Notes: generated by a model not told the origin, from the letters alone. Positions 1-9,232 are shown, counted from the stretch's first letter. The stretch is DNA of 64,000 nucleotides from Nocardioidaceae bacterium SCSIO 66511 (GCA_023100825.1 CP095846.1:434001-498000); one strand, 5' to 3'. Program-made: numbers and translations.

Positions 1-245
1 TTGTACGCGACGTTGAGCTCGCCGCCGACGAACCATTTCGCGAACGGAGGGTTCGACCAGTCGAGCACTTCTTCGGGCTGCTTGGCCCAGGTGATCCGCT
101 CGGCCTGCTTCGACCAGAACGCGAGCCGGTCGGCGGACGCCTCTTCGTACGTCGCGGCGGTGGCGTTCGCATCACGGGCCAGGTCAGCCGGCGGATCGAA
201 ATGGCGCTCTTCGCTCATCAAGTTGGACAGGCCCTGCTCGCTCAC
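1..245 (-). CDS. acs: Acetyl-CoA synthetase, N-terminal fragment (cut by window edge)
   Basis: Only the first 81 codons are inside the window; the gene continues beyond position 1. The visible protein carries the typical N-terminal stretch of AMP-forming acetate-CoA ligases, ending in the DWSNPPFAKWFVGGELNVAY region that precedes the adenylation core. The enzyme would activate acetate with ATP and CoA in the cytoplasm. The chosen start is GTG at 245, with GGAGAG just upstream; an in-frame ATG at 218 is the alternative. It lies downstream of an ActP-type acetate symporter on the same strand, separated by a strong hairpin, so it probably has its own or read-through transcription. Confidence 0.88.
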   Translation of the reverse strand, partial: MSEQGLSNLMSEERHFDPPADLARDANATAATYEEASADRLAFWSKQAERITWAKQPEEVLDWSNPPFAKWFVGGELNVAY

Positions 246-289
246 TGCTCTCTCCTCATGCTCTGTGTGCTGCCTCACGACACAACGTA

Positions 290-373
290 CGCCCTGGGCC
301 GACCGCGCGGTGAGCCGGACGTTCGAGCGGTGACACGCGGCGTGTCGACGCTCGAACGTCCGGCCCAGGGCGG
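290..373 (-). terminator. Strong nested hairpin between actP and acs
   Basis: A 16-base arm at 314-329 pairs perfectly with 349-364, and an outer stem formed by 290-300 and the bases just after 362 (CGCCCTGGGCC against its complement) can extend it. It starts 9 bases after the actP stop and lies before the acs start, so it reads best as an actP terminator that may also limit read-through into acs. There is no clear U-tract, as usual in high-GC actinobacteria. Confidence 0.7.
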
Positions 374-381
374 GCGTTCGA

Positions 382-2028
382 CTACTCGGCGCCGGCTCCT
401 GTGAACGCTCGCGCTTCCAGCTCGGCGAACTTGTCCTCCGCATCGGATTCGCGTGCGGTCATCGCGCCGATGAAGCCGCACAGGAAGCCGATCGGGATCG
501 AGATCAGACCCGGGTTCTCCAGCGGGAACCAGCTGATGTCGATGCTCTTCGGCAACAGCGCGAGGTTCTCCCCGGTTTCCGGGTCGACCTTGCCGGATAC
601 GACCGGCGAGAAGATCACCAGTCCGACGGCGGCGATCAGACCGCCGTAGATGCTCCACACCGCACCGCGGGTGTTGAACCTCTTCCAGAACAGGTTGTAG
701 AGCACGGCCGGCAGGTTCGCCGACGCTGCGATCGCAAACGCGAGCGCCACCAGGAACGCGACGTTGAGCGACTGCCCCGGTATCGCGAGGGCGATCGCCA
801 CACCGCCGATGATGAACGCCGCGATCCGCGCGACCTTGATCTCGTCCTTGCCGGTCACCTTGCCCTTGCGCCAAACGTTGGCGTACAGGTCGTGTGCCAC
901 GGACGACGCAGATGTCAGCGTGAGGCCGGCGACGACGGCCAAGATCGTCGCGAACGCCACGGCGGCGATCACGGCCAACAAGACGGCACCACCGAGACTG
1001 CCCGCTCCGCCACCGGCTTCCTCTGCCAGCAGCGGTGATGCCAGGTTGCCGCCGGATTCTGCTACTTGGGTGTACGCGTCATCGCTCAGCATCGCGGCTG
1101 CACCGAAGCCCAGCACCAGCGTCATCAGGTAGAACGCGCCGATCAGGCCGATCGCCCACAACACCGACTTGCGGGCTTGCGCCGCGGTCGGCACCGTGTA
1201 GAAGCGGATCAGGATATGCGGGAGTCCGGCCGTGCCGAGCACCAGCGCGAGGCTCAGCGAGACGAAGTCGAGCTTGCTGGTCATGTCGGCGCCGTACTTC
1301 AGCCCGGGCTCGAGGAACGCCGAGCCGTGCCCGCTGTTGGAGGCGGCCTCGCCGAGCAGATCGGAGAGGTTGAAGTTGAAGTGCGCGAGGACGAGCACCG
1401 TGATCACGATCGTGCCGGCCATCAGCAGTACGGCCTTCACGATCTGCACCCAGGTCGTGCCCTTCATGCCGCCGACGACGACGTAGAAGATCATCAGGAT
1501 GCCGACACCGACGATCGTCAGGTTCTTCAGCGCGTCACCGTCGACGCCGAGCAGCAGCGCGACCAGCGCTCCCGCGCCGACCATCTGCGCGAGCAGGTAG
1601 AAGATCGAGACGACCACGGTCGACACCGATGCGGCTGTACGTACGGGGCGTTGCCGCATCCGGTACGCGAGCTGGTCGGCCATCGTGTAGCGACCGGAGT
1701 TTCGCAACAGCTCGGCGACCAGGAGCAGTGCGACGAGCCAGGCGACGAGGAATCCGATCGAGTAGAGGAATCCGTCGTACCCGCTCAGCGCGATCGCGCC
1801 CGAGATGCCGAGGAACGAGGCCGCGGACATGTAGTCGCCGGCGACTGCGAAGCCGTTCTGTACGCCGCTGAAGGAGCGCCCACCCGCGTAGTAGTCGGTT
1901 GTGGTCTTGGTCTGCCGGCTGGCCCAGAAGGTGATGCCGACGGTCAATGCGACGACGGCGAGAAACAGCGTCGTCGTGAGGCCCTGGTGGCCGCCCTCTT
2001 CGGCGGCGAGAATCAGCTCCCCGTTCAC
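382..2028 (-). CDS. actP: Cation/acetate symporter (ActP-like, SSS family)
   Basis: 548-residue integral membrane protein with about 13 hydrophobic segments. The sodium:solute symporter core begins with the ASRQTKTTTDYYAGGRS segment near residues 36-52, and residues 268-280 read GLPHILIRFYTVP, a motif typical of the acetate/monocarboxylate branch of the SSS family. It would import acetate or related short acids with a cation. The ATG at 2028 overlaps the stop of the DUF485 gene (2025) in an ATGA, so the two are translationally coupled, the usual arrangement for ActP and its small partner. Substrate is inferred from family motif and from acs downstream; related pyruvate or propionate uptake cannot be excluded. 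Confidence 0.88.
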   Translation of the reverse strand: MNGELILAAEEGGHQGLTTTLFLAVVALTVGITFWASRQTKTTTDYYAGGRSFSGVQNGFAVAGDYMSAASFLGISGAIALSGYDGFLYSIGFLVAWLVALLLVAELLRNSGRYTMADQLAYRMRQRPVRTAASVSTVVVSIFYLLAQMVGAGALVALLLGVDGDALKNLTIVGVGILMIFYVVVGGMKGTTWVQIVKAVLLMAGTIVITVLVLAHFNFNLSDLLGEAASNSGHGSAFLEPGLKYGADMTSKLDFVSLSLALVLGTAGLPHILIRFYTVPTAAQARKSVLWAIGLIGAFYLMTLVLGFGAAAMLSDDAYTQVAESGGNLASPLLAEEAGGGAGSLGGAVLLAVIAAVAFATILAVVAGLTLTSASSVAHDLYANVWRKGKVTGKDEIKVARIAAFIIGGVAIALAIPGQSLNVAFLVALAFAIAASANLPAVLYNLFWKRFNTRGAVWSIYGGLIAAVGLVIFSPVVSGKVDPETGENLALLPKSIDISWFPLENPGLISIPIGFLCGFIGAMTARESDAEDKFAELEARAFTGAGAE

Positions 2029-2363
2029 TGGCTGACCTCCTCATCGAATTGCGCGCGCAGCTTGTTGGCGATCGGGTCGAGTTTCGTACGCGCGTGGCGG
2101 GCGTACAGGTAGGCGATCAGGAACGTCGTGACGAACTGCAAGATGCCGAAGACCAAAGCGATGTTGATGTTTCCGGCGACCTTGGTGCTCATGAAGTCGG
2201 TCGCCCAGTTCGAGCAGACGACATACAGGAAGTACCAGACGAGGAACGCGATCATCATCGGTACGACGAAGGAGCTGTAGCGCTTTCGGAGCTCTTTGAA
2301 CTCCGGGTTCTCATAGATACGGGCGTACGCCTCGTGTCTGTTGGTGGATGTTTCGTCGGTCAC
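2025..2363 (-). CDS. DUF485 membrane protein, partner of ActP (YjcH-like)
   Basis: 112 residues with two hydrophobic segments (roughly residues 38-60 and 72-95) following the conserved YENPEFKELRKRYSSFV segment that marks DUF485 proteins. These small inner-membrane proteins are almost always encoded just before an ActP-type symporter, and that is the case here with an ATGA overlap. The start is taken as GTG at 2363 because GAGGTGAG lies 6 bases upstream; a longer reading up to 2426 would lack a ribosome site. A CRP/GlxR-type dyad lies 40 bases upstream, suggesting catabolite control of the pair. Confidence 0.82.
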   Translation of the reverse strand: MTDETSTNRHEAYARIYENPEFKELRKRYSSFVVPMMIAFLVWYFLYVVCSNWATDFMSTKVAGNINIALVFGILQFVTTFLIAYLYARHARTKLDPIANKLRAQFDEEVSQ

Positions 2364-2402
2364 GGGGAACTCACCTCGGTGGATCGGCTGCCTTCGGGCA
2401 GG

Positions 2403-2418
2403 CGTGACTCGCGTCACG
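2403..2418. promoter_or_regulatory. Candidate CRP/GlxR box upstream of DUF485-actP
   Basis: The sequence CGTGACTCGCGTCACG has the GTGA-N6-TCAC geometry of the cyclic-AMP receptor family (CRP/GlxR) in actinobacteria. It is centred about 47 bases upstream of the DUF485 start. Acetate uptake genes are known GlxR targets in corynebacteria; the assignment here is by pattern only. Confidence 0.45.
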
Positions 2419-2438
2419 TTCGGCACTGAGGTTAGGGA

Positions 2439-2452
2439 GGGGCGTACGCCCC
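2439..2452 (-). terminator. Short GC hairpin after the second symporter
   Basis: GGGGCGTACGCCCC is a perfect palindrome about 70 bases downstream of the symporter gene that ends at 2523 and upstream of the DUF485 promoter region. It may separate the two symporter units, but it has almost no loop and no U-tract, so function is uncertain. Confidence 0.3.
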
Positions 2453-2522
2453 TGGGGAGGGGTTGCGCCGCATCGAGCGGCGAACGGTACGTATGGCGCG
2501 GCGAGCGGTCGCCCGGAGAGCG

Positions 2523-4046
2523 TCAGCTGTGCTCGGGCGCCCAGCCGCCGCGGTCGACGTCGAGGTGCTCCGGCGTGTGCAACCGCACCATCGTGCGGTT
2601 GACGTTCGGCGGCACAGAGCGCCGTGTCGCAAGGGATACGAAGATCATCAGCGCGAACCCGAGCGGCACCGACCACAACGCGGGCTGATTGAACATCGCG
2701 CCGAGCAATCCGTGCGGTGCGATATCGGCCAGGGTGGCGATGACCGATCCGCCGGACGCCAGGCCGCCGCCGAGCAGCCCGGCGACCGCACCGTACGCGG
2801 TGAGTCCGCGCCACCAGATGCCGAGTACGAGCAGCGGGCAGAACGTCGACGCGGCAACAGCGAATGCGAGGCCGACCGAGGTTGCGACGTTGATGTCCTG
2901 AACCGACAGGGCGAGCAGGATGGGGACCAGCACGGCCACCGCGGTGGCGAGTCTGAACGCTGCGACGGCCGAGAACCGTCGGCTGAGGAGATCCTGGCTC
3001 AGGGCGCCCGCGACCGAGACGGCCAGGCCCGACGAGGTCGACAGGAACGCCGCGAAGGCGCCGGCGGTCAGCAGAGCCCCGAGCAGTTCGCCGGTCGTAC
3101 CGCCGATGACGCGAGCAGGGAGTTCGAGCACGACCGCGTCGGTGCGGCCCGAATCGGCGAGATCGCTCGCGTAGATCCGCCCGAGCACTCCGTACGCGGT
3201 TGGCAGGATGTAGAACAACCCGAGCAGGCCGAGAACCAGCAGGGTCGTACGGCGAGCGGCGCGGCCGTCGGGGTTGGTGTAGAAGCGCACCAGTACATGC
3301 GGAAGGCCCATCGTGCCGAGGAACGTCGCGGCCATCAGAGAGTACGTGCGGTAGAGGCTGTGATCGCGGCCGGACAACGGAGTGAGCCATTCGGACCAGT
3401 CGGCGTGTCCGACGTCGGCGGGTGTCGGAGATCCGTCACCGATCCAGAACCGGACGAGAAGTACGAGGGGCAACAACAGCGCAGTGAGCTTGAGCCAATA
3501 CTGGAAGGCCTGTACGAACGTGATGCTGCGCATCCCGCCGGCGACCACACTGATGAGGACGACGCCGGCGACGAGCACGCCGCCCGCCCACGCCGGGGCA
3601 CCCGTCACCGTGCGCAAGGTGAGTCCGGCGCCTTGGAACTGCGGCATCAGGTAGAGCCAGCCGATCACGACGATCAACAGCGTCGAGAGGTAGCGCGTCG
3701 GTAGAGATTCCAGCCGTGCCTCTGCGAAGTCGGGGATCGTGTACGCACCAGATCGGCGAAGCGGTGCGGCGACCAGGACCAGCAGGATGAGGTAGCCGGC
3801 CGTCCAGCCGACGCCGTACCACAGCATGTCCGCGCCGTACGCCAGGATCAGCCCGGCGAACCCGAGGAACGACGCAGCCGAGAGGTACTCGCCGCCGATG
3901 GCCGATGCGTTCCAGAACGGCCCGACCGACCGGGAGGCGACGTAGAAGTCGCTCGTCGTACGACTGATCCGCAGGCCGAACGCGCCGATCACCACCGTCA
4001 CGAGGGCGACGGTGGTCACCGCGACGATGCTGTACGTCGAGTTCAT
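2523..4046 (-). CDS. Sodium:solute symporter (SSS family)
   Basis: 507-residue polytopic membrane protein related to the ActP branch: it has a GLPHVLVRFYTNP motif in the middle and the TTSDFYVASRSVGPFWNA segment near the N-terminus. It likely imports a short organic acid. The ATG at 4046 overlaps the stop of the upstream small membrane protein (ATGA at 4043-4046), and that gene overlaps the LytTR regulator in the same way, so three genes form one coupled unit. A longer reading to 4127 is rejected because it would overlap the neighbour heavily. No kinase domain is fused at the C-terminus, unlike CbrA-type sensor symporters. Substrate unknown. Confidence 0.82.
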   Translation of the reverse strand: MNSTYSIVAVTTVALVTVVIGAFGLRISRTTSDFYVASRSVGPFWNASAIGGEYLSAASFLGFAGLILAYGADMLWYGVGWTAGYLILLVLVAAPLRRSGAYTIPDFAEARLESLPTRYLSTLLIVVIGWLYLMPQFQGAGLTLRTVTGAPAWAGGVLVAGVVLISVVAGGMRSITFVQAFQYWLKLTALLLPLVLLVRFWIGDGSPTPADVGHADWSEWLTPLSGRDHSLYRTYSLMAATFLGTMGLPHVLVRFYTNPDGRAARRTTLLVLGLLGLFYILPTAYGVLGRIYASDLADSGRTDAVVLELPARVIGGTTGELLGALLTAGAFAAFLSTSSGLAVSVAGALSQDLLSRRFSAVAAFRLATAVAVLVPILLALSVQDINVATSVGLAFAVAASTFCPLLVLGIWWRGLTAYGAVAGLLGGGLASGGSVIATLADIAPHGLLGAMFNQPALWSVPLGFALMIFVSLATRRSVPPNVNRTMVRLHTPEHLDVDRGGWAPEHS

Positions 4047-4405
4047 CGCCGTTCGATCAGGTCGGAGAACGCCCGCTCGTTGCGTTCGGCCTGGCGTACG
4101 TACAACCAGCCGGCGCCGACCAGGCACGGATACACGGCGAATCCAAGGAAACCCCAGACGACGGGGATGCCGAACAGCTCGATCTCGGCGGTCGACGGTG
4201 CGAGCCAGTGCAGCAGGGGGATACCGCCGATGGCGATGGCGATGGCGAGCAACACCGCGATGGCGACGCGCAGTTGGGAGCGGATGAGCGAGCGCATGTA
4301 GACCTCACCGACGGCCGACTGCGCGTCGATCTCCTCGGTGCCCGAGACGTTGCGTGGTCGCCCACCGGTCGTACGAGGGCTGGTGATCCGCACGCGTTCG
4401 GTCAT
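4043..4405 (-). CDS. Small two-helix membrane protein, symporter partner
   Basis: 120 residues; a polar N-terminus of about 40 residues is followed by two hydrophobic segments (about 43-63 and 72-95) and a charged tail. It occupies the position that a DUF485 protein holds in the neighbouring actP unit but has no clear DUF485 signature, so it is described only as a small partner of the symporter. Start is ATG 4405, overlapping the response regulator stop by four bases; both flanking junctions are ATGA, which implies fixed stoichiometry of regulator, small protein and symporter. Confidence 0.68.
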   Translation of the reverse strand: MTERVRITSPRTTGGRPRNVSGTEEIDAQSAVGEVYMRSLIRSQLRVAIAVLLAIAIAIGGIPLLHWLAPSTAEIELFGIPVVWGFLGFAVYPCLVGAGWLYVRQAERNERAFSDLIERR

Positions 4406-5130
4406 GACGAGTCGCCCTGGAGGTGTTGGCGAAGCTCGCGTACGGCTCGCCGCGCAACCTGGAGCTCGACTTCCTCGGGGCCGAGGTCGACGACGACGAT
4501 GCACGCACCGTTGACCGTACGCAGGGCTCGGATTCGGGGAACGGATACCAGCACGCTGCGGTGGATTCGCAGGAAGCCTGCGTCGGACCAGCGTTCGGCG
4601 AGCGTGCTGAGCGGGGTACGGATGAGGTGACTGCCGTGGTCGGTGTGCAGCCGGGCGTAGTCACCGTGTGCCTCGACGTACACGACGTCGGAACGCATGA
4701 CGAAGCGCGTGACGCCGCCGAGCTCGACTGCGATCTGCTCGTCGGCGTGCGTTGTGGACTCGAGGGCGTCGGCCACCCGGCGTACCGCCTCGTCGAGACG
4801 GGTGCGTCGTACCGGCTTGAGCAGGTAGTCGTCGGCGTCGAGCTCGAATGCGTCGACCGCATGGTCGTCGTGTGCGGTCACGAACACGATGCGGGGAGCC
4901 TGTGGCCCGCCGCCGATCTCCTGTGCCAGCTCGAGGCCGGACAGTCCGGGCATCGCGATGTCGAGGAACAACGCGTCGATCGGGTGATCGTGGAGTACGG
5001 CCAGCGCATCCTGTCCAGTGGTGGCCAGGTGGATCTCGCCGATCCGTTCGCTGCCCGACAGCAGGTACGCGAGCTCATCGAGAATCGGCTGCTCGTCGTC
5101 GACCACGAGCACCCGCAGCGATGACTTCAT
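4402..5130 (-). CDS. LytTR-family response regulator
   Basis: 242 residues. An N-terminal receiver domain (about 5-120) shows the acidic pair DD at 11-12, the phospho-acceptor Asp57 in LFLDIAMPG and a Lys in DDYLLKPVR near residue 109. The C-terminal LytTR DNA-binding domain spans about 135-235. It would control transcription in response to phosphorylation. It is the first gene of a coupled unit with a small membrane protein and an SSS symporter, so it probably regulates uptake of the symporter's substrate. No histidine kinase gene is encoded next to it, which is unusual for this regulator type. Confidence 0.88.
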   Translation of the reverse strand: MKSSLRVLVVDDEQPILDELAYLLSGSERIGEIHLATTGQDALAVLHDHPIDALFLDIAMPGLSGLELAQEIGGGPQAPRIVFVTAHDDHAVDAFELDADDYLLKPVRRTRLDEAVRRVADALESTTHADEQIAVELGGVTRFVMRSDVVYVEAHGDYARLHTDHGSHLIRTPLSTLAERWSDAGFLRIHRSVLVSVPRIRALRTVNGACIVVVDLGPEEVELQVARRAVRELRQHLQGDSS

Positions 5131-5173
5131 GGGCGCACACTCTAACGGCGCCGGCGGCGACGTACCTTACCCC

Positions 5174-5266
5174 GCGGAATACCACGGGCCTATAGCAGTT
5201 TGTCGCCGCTACCCAGCAAATTTGGTACGTAGCGGCGGGGTTTGCTATGGGCCCGTGGTATTCCGC
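5174..5266. repeat. Long imperfect hairpin between divergent promoters
   Basis: Bases 5174-5190 are the exact reverse complement of 5250-5266, and after one mismatch and a small internal loop the arms pair again (ATAGCA, then CGCCGCTAC), giving arms of about 40 bases around a loop near 5215-5230. Because the flanking genes diverge, it is not a terminator for either of them. It could be a palindromic repeat element (MITE or REP-like) or a regulatory cruciform. Whether copies exist elsewhere cannot be seen from this window. Confidence 0.6.
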
Positions 5267-5412
5267 ACCGCCGATTTCTGCTCTGCGACGCCGGCACATC
5301 ACGACCTGTTAACGCTCTGGCGTTTGGATTGCGCTCGGTCCGGGGAAAGCGGACCATATGCGACGCAGCACACACGCTGTCATCTGTCGCGGTTCGATCG
5401 AGGGAGACACCC

Positions 5413-8400
5413 GTGAGTTCACCGTTCAGCCGGCGCGTCCGCCCGGCCCGACGCGGGGCCGTGGTCACGGCAGCCGCGGCGCTGGTCGCCGGTACGTTCG
5501 CCATCGTCAGCTCGCCGGCGCAGGCAGCCGAATCGCTGTCCATCGCCGAGATTCAGGGCACTGGCGATACCACGCCGTACGCCGGTCAATCCGTCACCAC
5601 AAAGGGCGTCGTCACTGCGGCGTACCCGAAGGGCGGCTTCGACGGCTTCTACCTGCAGACAGCGGGCACCGGCGGCGGTGACCCGGCCGATCAGACGGCA
5701 TCTGACGCCATCTTCGTGTACGCGGCCGATAATCCGGTCAACGTCGAGGTCGGCGACCATGTCGAGGTCACCGGCGAGGCGACCGAGTACAAGGGCCTGA
5801 CCGAGATCAACCAGGCTGCAGACGGTGTGACCGTCCTCGACGAGCCCGCAGAGGCCGTCAAACCGGCCGAGATCGCGTACCCCACGACGGAAGAGGCGCG
5901 CGAGGCGTACGAAGGGATGCTGCTCGCCCCCCAAGGCGACTTCACCGTCAGCGACAACTACGACACCAACTTCTTCGGCGAGTTCACGCTCGCAGCGGGC
6001 ACGACCCCGCTGCAGCAGCCGACCGACGGCGCGAAGCCGAGCAGCGACGAGGCCGCGGCGATCGAGGCCGACAACGCCGCCCGGTCGGTCGGGCTCGACG
6101 ACGGCTCGTCGATCAACTTCAACAACGGCGACAACAAGAACACCCCGTTGCCGTACCTGAAGTCGTCCAAGACCCAGGTACGCACCGGCGCTCCCGTGAC
6201 CTTCGACGCGCCCGTCGTACTCGACTGGCGCTACGACACGTGGCGTTTCCAGCCGACCACGCAGTTGACCGCGACAAACGACGATGCAGTCAACCCGGTG
6301 ACGTTCGGCAAGACACGTGAGCCACGACCGGCCGACGTCGGCGGGTCGGTGCGGCTCGCGACGTTCAACGTACTCAACTACTTCACGACCACCGGCGACC
6401 GGCTCGACGGCTGCACCTACTACCGCGACCGCGAGGGCAACCCGATCAGCGTGAGTGGCGGCTGCGACGCACGCGGCGCAGCGAACAAGGAGAACCTCGA
6501 CCGCCAGCAGGTCAAGATCGTCAAGGCCATCGACCGTCTCGACGCCGATATCGTCACGCTCGAGGAGATCGAGAACTCCGCGGCGTTCGGCAAGGACCGT
6601 GACGCCGCGCTCGCGCGGCTGACCGATGCGCTCAACGAGGCCGCCGGCGAGAAGCGCTGGACCTTCGTACCCTCGCCCGAGACCATCCCCGCCGACGAGG
6701 ATGTCATCCGGACCGCGATGATCTACCGCAAGTCCGTCGTCCGGGCGATCGGCGAATCGGCCATCCTCGACGACCCGGCGTTCGCGAATGCCCGGCCGCC
6801 CCTCGCACAGACGTTCCGCGAGCGCGGTGGTGCTCGCGACGACACGTTCGTGGTCATCGCCAACCACTTCAAGTCCAAGGGCGGCGACGGCACCGGCGAC
6901 AACGAGGACACCGGAGACGGGCAGGGCGCGTTCAACGGCGACCGTGTCCGCCAGGCCGAGGCGCTCGTAGCCTTCGCCGATGAGCGGTCCGAAGCCGCGC
7001 GTACGTCATCGGTGCTGTTGACCGGCGACTTCAACGCCTACACCCAGGAAGACCCGATGCAGGTCTTCTACGACGCCGGCTACATCGATCTCGCCTCGCG
7101 TACGGGCAAGTCGACGTACGTCTACGACGGGCTCGTCGGCTCCCTCGACCACGTGCTCGCTTCGGAGACCGCGGCCGAGGGCGTGGCCGGTGTCGATGTC
7201 TGGAACGCCAACTCGGTCGAGCCGGTCGCGTACGAGTACAGCCGCTACAACTACAACGCGACAAAGCTGTACGACGAGAGCCCGTTCCGCTCCAGCGACC
7301 ACGACCCGATCGTCGTCGGCATCGACCCGGATGCGAAGTTCGTCGATCTCAACCTACTGAACATCAACGACTTCCACGGTCGGATCGAGGAGGACTCGAC
7401 CGTGCAGTTCGCCGGCACCATCGAGCAGTTGCGCGAGCAGGCCGGCGAGGACAGCACCGTGTTCCTGTCCGCGGGTGACAACATCGGCGCGTCGCTGTTC
7501 GCGTCGTCGGTCGCCAAGGACCAGCCGACGATCGACGTGCTCAATGCGCTCGGGCTGAAGTCTTCGGCAGTCGGTAACCACGAGTTCGACAAGGGCTTTG
7601 CCGATCTCACCGACCGCGTGATCGGTCCCGATGACGATCCCAATGCCGACTGGTCGTACCTCGGCGCCAACGTGTACGAGAAGGGCACGACGACGCCTGC
7701 ACTCGACGAGTACGACGTCATCAACGTCAACGGACTCCGGGTGGCAGTCGTCGGCACGGTCACCCAGGAGACGCCTTCGCTCGTGACGCCGGACGGCATC
7801 AAGGACCTCACCTTCGGAGATCCGGTCCAGGCGGTCAACCGCGTAGCGAAGGAGATCGAGGCCGACGATGCCGCCGACGTCATCGTCGCCGAGTATCACG
7901 AGGGCGCCAGCGAGGGCACACCCGATGGTGCGACGCTCGATGAGGAGCTCGCCAAGGGCGGCGCCTTCGCCAAGATCGTGAACAAGACGTCTCCGGCGGT
8001 CGACGCGATCTTCACCGGCCACACGCACAAGCAGTACGCCTGGGATGCCCCGGTGCCTGGTGAGGAAGGCAAGACCCGGCCGATCGTGCAGACCGGTTCG
8101 TACGGCGAGAACATCGGCCAGATCGAGCTGACCGTCAACGCGTACAACGGCGACATCGATGCGTACGACGCCGGAAACGTGGCACGCACGACCGAGGATC
8201 CCGGCGCGCTGATCGACAAGTACGACCGGGTTGCAGAGGTCGACAAGATCGTCGCGGATGCCCTCGAGAAGGCTGCCGAGGTCGGCGACCAGGAGATCGG
8301 CTCGATCACGGCCGACATCACCACGGCGTTCAAAGGCGGCGATCGAGATGACCGCGCGTCCGAGTCGACGCTCGGCGACACGGTTGCCAACATGCTGCGC

Positions 8401-9216
8401 GACACCCTCGCCGACAAGGATCGTGGCGGTGCGGAGATCGGTGTCACCAACCCCGGTGGTCTTCGCGACGAGTTGCTGTACGCGAAGTCCGGGCCGGAGG
8501 GCAAGGACGGAATCATCCGGTATGCCGAGGCGAACTCGGTACTCCCGTTCACCAACAACCTGAACACCATCACGTTGACCGGCAAGCAGTTCACGACGCT
8601 GCTCGAGCAGCAGTGGCAGACCAACCCCGGAGGCGACGCACCGGAGCGCCCGTACCTGCAGCTCGGGCTGTCCGACAACGTTTCGTACACCTATAAGAAG
8701 AAGGCGAAACAGGGTCAGCACATCACGTCAGTGACGGTCGACGGCAAACCGATCAAGCCGAAGAAGGCTTACCGGATCGGTACGTTCTCGTTCCTCACCG
8801 CAGGCGGTGACAACTTCCGGATCTTCACCAAGGGCAAGAACCTCGCGGACTCCGGCCTCGTCGACCGCGACGGCTGGATCGAGTACATCAAGTCGAACTC
8901 GCCGCTCAGCCCGAGCTTCGCGCGCCGTTCCGTCCAGGCGCAGGGGCTGCCGAAGACCGTACGTCGGACCAAGAAGGTGACGTTCACCCTCCGCGAGCTG
9001 AACCTGACGTCGAAGGGCAGCCCGTCGAACAAGCAGGCGGTCGTGCGGCTCGGCAGCAAGAAGGTCGGCACAGCGAAGGTCACGGCAAAGGGCGTCGCGA
9101 AGGTGACGTTCCGCGTGCCGAAGAAGGCGAAGCTCGGCAGCGCTCAGATCCGCGTACAGGTCAAGCCGAGCGGCACGGTCGTACGCATCCCCGTGCGGGT
9201 CAAGAAGAAGGGCTAG
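5413..9216 (+). CDS. Secreted ExeM/NucH-type endonuclease fused to 5'-nucleotidase
   Basis: 1267 residues. A signal peptide (RR-rich start, hydrophobic core, SPAQAAE near residue 40) is followed by an OB-fold/lamin-tail-like region, an exonuclease-endonuclease-phosphatase domain (about 312-630, starting RLATFNVLNYF and ending SDHDPIVVG), then a metallophosphatase 5'-nucleotidase domain (about 646-900, LNLLNINDFHGR, GNHEFDKG, TGHTHKQY) with its C-terminal substrate domain (to about 1180), and a basic Ig-like tail. It would break down extracellular DNA and release phosphate and nucleosides. Start is GTG 5413 with GAGGGAG upstream; earlier in-frame codons would put residues before a perfect signal peptide. 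Stand-alone gene with a terminator downstream. Confidence 0.88.
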   Translation: MSSPFSRRVRPARRGAVVTAAAALVAGTFAIVSSPAQAAESLSIAEIQGTGDTTPYAGQSVTTKGVVTAAYPKGGFDGFYLQTAGTGGGDPADQTASDAIFVYAADNPVNVEVGDHVEVTGEATEYKGLTEINQAADGVTVLDEPAEAVKPAEIAYPTTEEAREAYEGMLLAPQGDFTVSDNYDTNFFGEFTLAAGTTPLQQPTDGAKPSSDEAAAIEADNAARSVGLDDGSSINFNNGDNKNTPLPYLKSSKTQVRTGAPVTFDAPVVLDWRYDTWRFQPTTQLTATNDDAVNPVTFGKTREPRPADVGGSVRLATFNVLNYFTTTGDRLDGCTYYRDREGNPISVSGGCDARGAANKENLDRQQVKIVKAIDRLDADIVTLEEIENSAAFGKDRDAALARLTDALNEAAGEKRWTFVPSPETIPADEDVIRTAMIYRKSVVRAIGESAILDDPAFANARPPLAQTFRERGGARDDTFVVIANHFKSKGGDGTGDNEDTGDGQGAFNGDRVRQAEALVAFADERSEAARTSSVLLTGDFNAYTQEDPMQVFYDAGYIDLASRTGKSTYVYDGLVGSLDHVLASETAAEGVAGVDVWNANSVEPVAYEYSRYNYNATKLYDESPFRSSDHDPIVVGIDPDAKFVDLNLLNINDFHGRIEEDSTVQFAGTIEQLREQAGEDSTVFLSAGDNIGASLFASSVAKDQPTIDVLNALGLKSSAVGNHEFDKGFADLTDRVIGPDDDPNADWSYLGANVYEKGTTTPALDEYDVINVNGLRVAVVGTVTQETPSLVTPDGIKDLTFGDPVQAVNRVAKEIEADDAADVIVAEYHEGASEGTPDGATLDEELAKGGAFAKIVNKTSPAVDAIFTGHTHKQYAWDAPVPGEEGKTRPIVQTGSYGENIGQIELTVNAYNGDIDAYDAGNVARTTEDPGALIDKYDRVAEVDKIVADALEKAAEVGDQEIGSITADITTAFKGGDRDDRASESTLGDTVANMLRDTLADKDRGGAEIGVTNPGGLRDELLYAKSGPEGKDGIIRYAEANSVLPFTNNLNTITLTGKQFTTLLEQQWQTNPGGDAPERPYLQLGLSDNVSYTYKKKAKQGQHITSVTVDGKPIKPKKAYRIGTFSFLTAGGDNFRIFTKGKNLADSGLVDRDGWIEYIKSNSPLSPSFARRSVQAQGLPKTVRRTKKVTFTLRELNLTSKGSPSNKQAVVRLGSKKVGTAKVTAKGVAKVTFRVPKKAKLGSAQIRVQVKPSGTVVRIPVRVKKKG

Positions 9217-9232
9217 TACGTACGAGACAAGT

